The position numbers and the translations under genes were made by a program. Under the pieces are notes generated by a model. That model saw nothing but the letters and a program-made list of their open reading frames with translations. It did not search any database and was not told the DNA's origin. Below are positions 62,761-64,000 of a stretch of 64,000 nt of DNA, piece by piece (the first letter of the stretch is position 1; each line of letters begins with the position of its first letter). Source of the stretch: Acinetobacter sp. LoGeW2-3 (GTDB lineage: Bacteria; Pseudomonadota; Gammaproteobacteria; Pseudomonadales; Moraxellaceae); the NCBI RefSeq assembly GCF_002688565.1, contig NZ_CP024011.1:2232001-2296000 (forward strand), read 5' to 3'.

Positions 62761-63870
62761 TTATATGCGGCGAAGGTTATCGATTTTGTCTTCATCCATT
62801 TCAATGCCGAGCCCTGTGCCTTGAGGCAGGTGTAATGCAAAGTCATGGTATTGCAATGGTGTTTTCAGAATTTCTTCAGTGAGCAGTAATGGGCCAAAAA
62901 GTTCGGTACCAAATGCCAGATTTTCAAAGGTCGAGAACAGGTGAGCAGAAGCAATCGTTCCTACAGAACCTTCTAGCATGGTGCCACCATACAGGTCGAT
63001 TCCTGCAAGGTTAGCCACAGTGGCTACATCACGGCCTTCAAGCAAACCACCAGATTGCGCCACTTTCACTGCAAATACCGATGCTGCATTGGTACGCGCC
63101 AGCTTATAAGCACTACTTGGCCCCATTAGTGATTCATCGGCCATGATGGCAATATCAAAGCGACGAGTCAGACGCTCCATGGCATCAATATTGTCAATCG
63201 CACATGGCTGTTCAATCAGATCGACACCACCGTCTTGTAGCAGGGTAATGCCTTTAATAGCATCCAGTTCTGACCAGGCACGGTTCACATCAACACGGAT
63301 AGATACTTTATCGCCAAGGGCTTTTTTAATCGCCAGTACATGTTCAACATCGGCTTCAACCGCACGGGAACCAATTTTTAGCTTGAAGAAGTTATGGCGT
63401 TTCGCTGCCAGCATTTTCTGTGCTTCTGCGATATCTTTTTCTGTATCCCCAGAGGCCAGTACCCAAAGCACTGGAACACTATCACGCAAACGGCCACCGA
63501 GCAGTTCAGATAAAGGCAAACCTAGACGCTGTGCCTGAATATCTAGCAGGGCTGTTTGAATAGCACATTTTGCAAAACGGTTACCATTGATGTTCTTTTT
63601 TAGAACTTGCATGGTTTGTGCAATATTCTGTTTATTCAGCGACTTCAGTAGTGGGCTAAAATAAGTATCAATATTGGTTTTGATACTTTCTGGGCTTTCT
63701 TCACCATAGCCCAGGCCACCGATTGTGGTTGCTTCACCCCAGCCAATCAACCCGTCCTGAGTTTCAATTTTGATCAGCACCAATGTCTGGGTCTGCATTG
63801 TCGCTACTGCCATTTTATGAGGGCGGATGGTTGGGATATCGATAAGCAACGTTTCTATTGATCTGAACAT
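62761..63870 (-). CDS. catB: Muconate cycloisomerase CatB
   Basis: A 369-residue enolase-superfamily enzyme: N-terminal capping domain (about 1-130), then a TIM barrel with the base Lys in NFFKLKIGSRAVE, metal ligands in IRVDVNRAW, LIEQPCA and IMADESLMG, and the opposite Lys in FAVKVAQSGG. It cyclises cis,cis-muconate to muconolactone using manganese. It is the first gene of the leftward cat operon. Confidence 0.95.
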   Translation of the reverse strand: MFRSIETLLIDIPTIRPHKMAVATMQTQTLVLIKIETQDGLIGWGEATTIGGLGYGEESPESIKTNIDTYFSPLLKSLNKQNIAQTMQVLKKNINGNRFAKCAIQTALLDIQAQRLGLPLSELLGGRLRDSVPVLWVLASGDTEKDIAEAQKMLAAKRHNFFKLKIGSRAVEADVEHVLAIKKALGDKVSIRVDVNRAWSELDAIKGITLLQDGGVDLIEQPCAIDNIDAMERLTRRFDIAIMADESLMGPSSAYKLARTNAASVFAVKVAQSGGLLEGRDVATVANLAGIDLYGGTMLEGSVGTIASAHLFSTFENLAFGTELFGPLLLTEEILKTPLQYHDFALHLPQGTGLGIEMDEDKIDNLRRI

Positions 63871-63952
63871 ATCGCTATATAATCCATTATTCGATATTAC
63901 ATACCATATTTGAATTTATTTTGCGAAAATAGGCTATAAATAGTATTTTAAT

Positions 63953-63967
63953 ATACTTAAAAGGTAT
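63953..63967. promoter_or_regulatory. CatM/BenM-type operator before catB and catM
   Basis: ATAC-TTAAAAG-GTAT is an exact ATAC-N7-GTAT, the consensus known for CatM and BenM. An imperfect second site, ATAC-N7-GAAT, is at 63901-63915. Both lie in the 113-bp gap between catB and the next gene. Confidence 0.8.
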
Positions 63968-63983
63968 TTAATGGGGCGATTCA

Positions 63984-64000
63984 ATGGAACTGAAAACTTT
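63984..64000 (+). CDS. catM: Start of a LysR-type regulator, candidate catM (partial)
   Basis: Only MELKT (five codons) is seen before the window edge. ATG-GAA-CTG matches the MEL start of CatM/BenM, and GGGG is 7-10 bp upstream. Position, divergent from catB with a CatM-type operator between them, makes catM the best guess. Confidence 0.6.

Overview
The window is about 64 kb of AT-rich DNA from a gammaproteobacterium. The gene content points to Acinetobacter: a catBCA-IJFD catechol cluster beside mph/mop-type phenol hydroxylase genes, an iac cluster in the order iacHABICDEFG, a DcaP-like porin and a CatM-type ATAC-N7-GTAT site before catB. Two catA genes, one beside phenol hydroxylase and one in the cat cluster, recall what is known for A. 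radioresistens and A. lwoffii, but I cannot assign a species from sequence alone.

Layout. Positions 1-3.4 kb are core genes: a truncated Ser/Leu/Gly-rich protein, an Lrp-type regulator, yebC, a PlsC-type acyltransferase and a small membrane protein. At 3.69 kb is a tRNA-Ile2(CAT) gene, followed by a P4-type integrase, two AlpA-like regulators, the 3' end of a umuC gene and the tail of a transposase gene. This looks like an island end or scar. From 7.4 to 14.7 kb lies a complete indole-3-acetate (iac) operon. It is followed by an OprD-type porin, a branched-chain-amino-acid-type ABC importer, three accessory enzymes (ApbA/PanE, class II aldolase, TfdA/TauD dioxygenase) and a MarR regulator (candidate IacR). 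An AraC/FeaR-like regulator precedes a GMC alcohol dehydrogenase and a FeaB-like aldehyde dehydrogenase (25-29 kb).

From 30.5 to 43.9 kb is a second aromatic system. It has mhpBCDFE meta-cleavage genes, a DcaP-like porin, a two-subunit Rieske oxygenase with a zinc-type dehydrogenase and a reductase, an IclR regulator and two MFS transporters. The mhp operon and the Rieske operon both carry the same TGGTGCAC-N3-GTGCAC operator upstream. From 44.2 to 48.7 kb are a Baeyer-Villiger-type monooxygenase, an esterase and a V4R/sigma-54 activator. Next come the divergent MopR-type phenol regulator and mphKLMNOP with catA (48.8-56.5 kb), an OmpW-type protein, and the leftward catBCA-IJFD cluster (57.7-63.9 kb) with the start of a catM-like gene at the right edge.

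How it works together. Indole-3-acetate (iac) and phenol (mph) both converge on catechol. Catechol is opened by CatA and taken to acetyl-CoA and succinyl-CoA by CatB, C, D, IJ and F. The Rieske/mhp block is a separate meta-cleavage route, probably for a phenylpropanoid-type acid. The monooxygenase/esterase pair next to phenol hydroxylase suggests a ketone -> ester -> phenol feeder route. This is inference, but it is supported by a regulator that keeps the zinc site of MopR and has lost the phenol-binding histidine.
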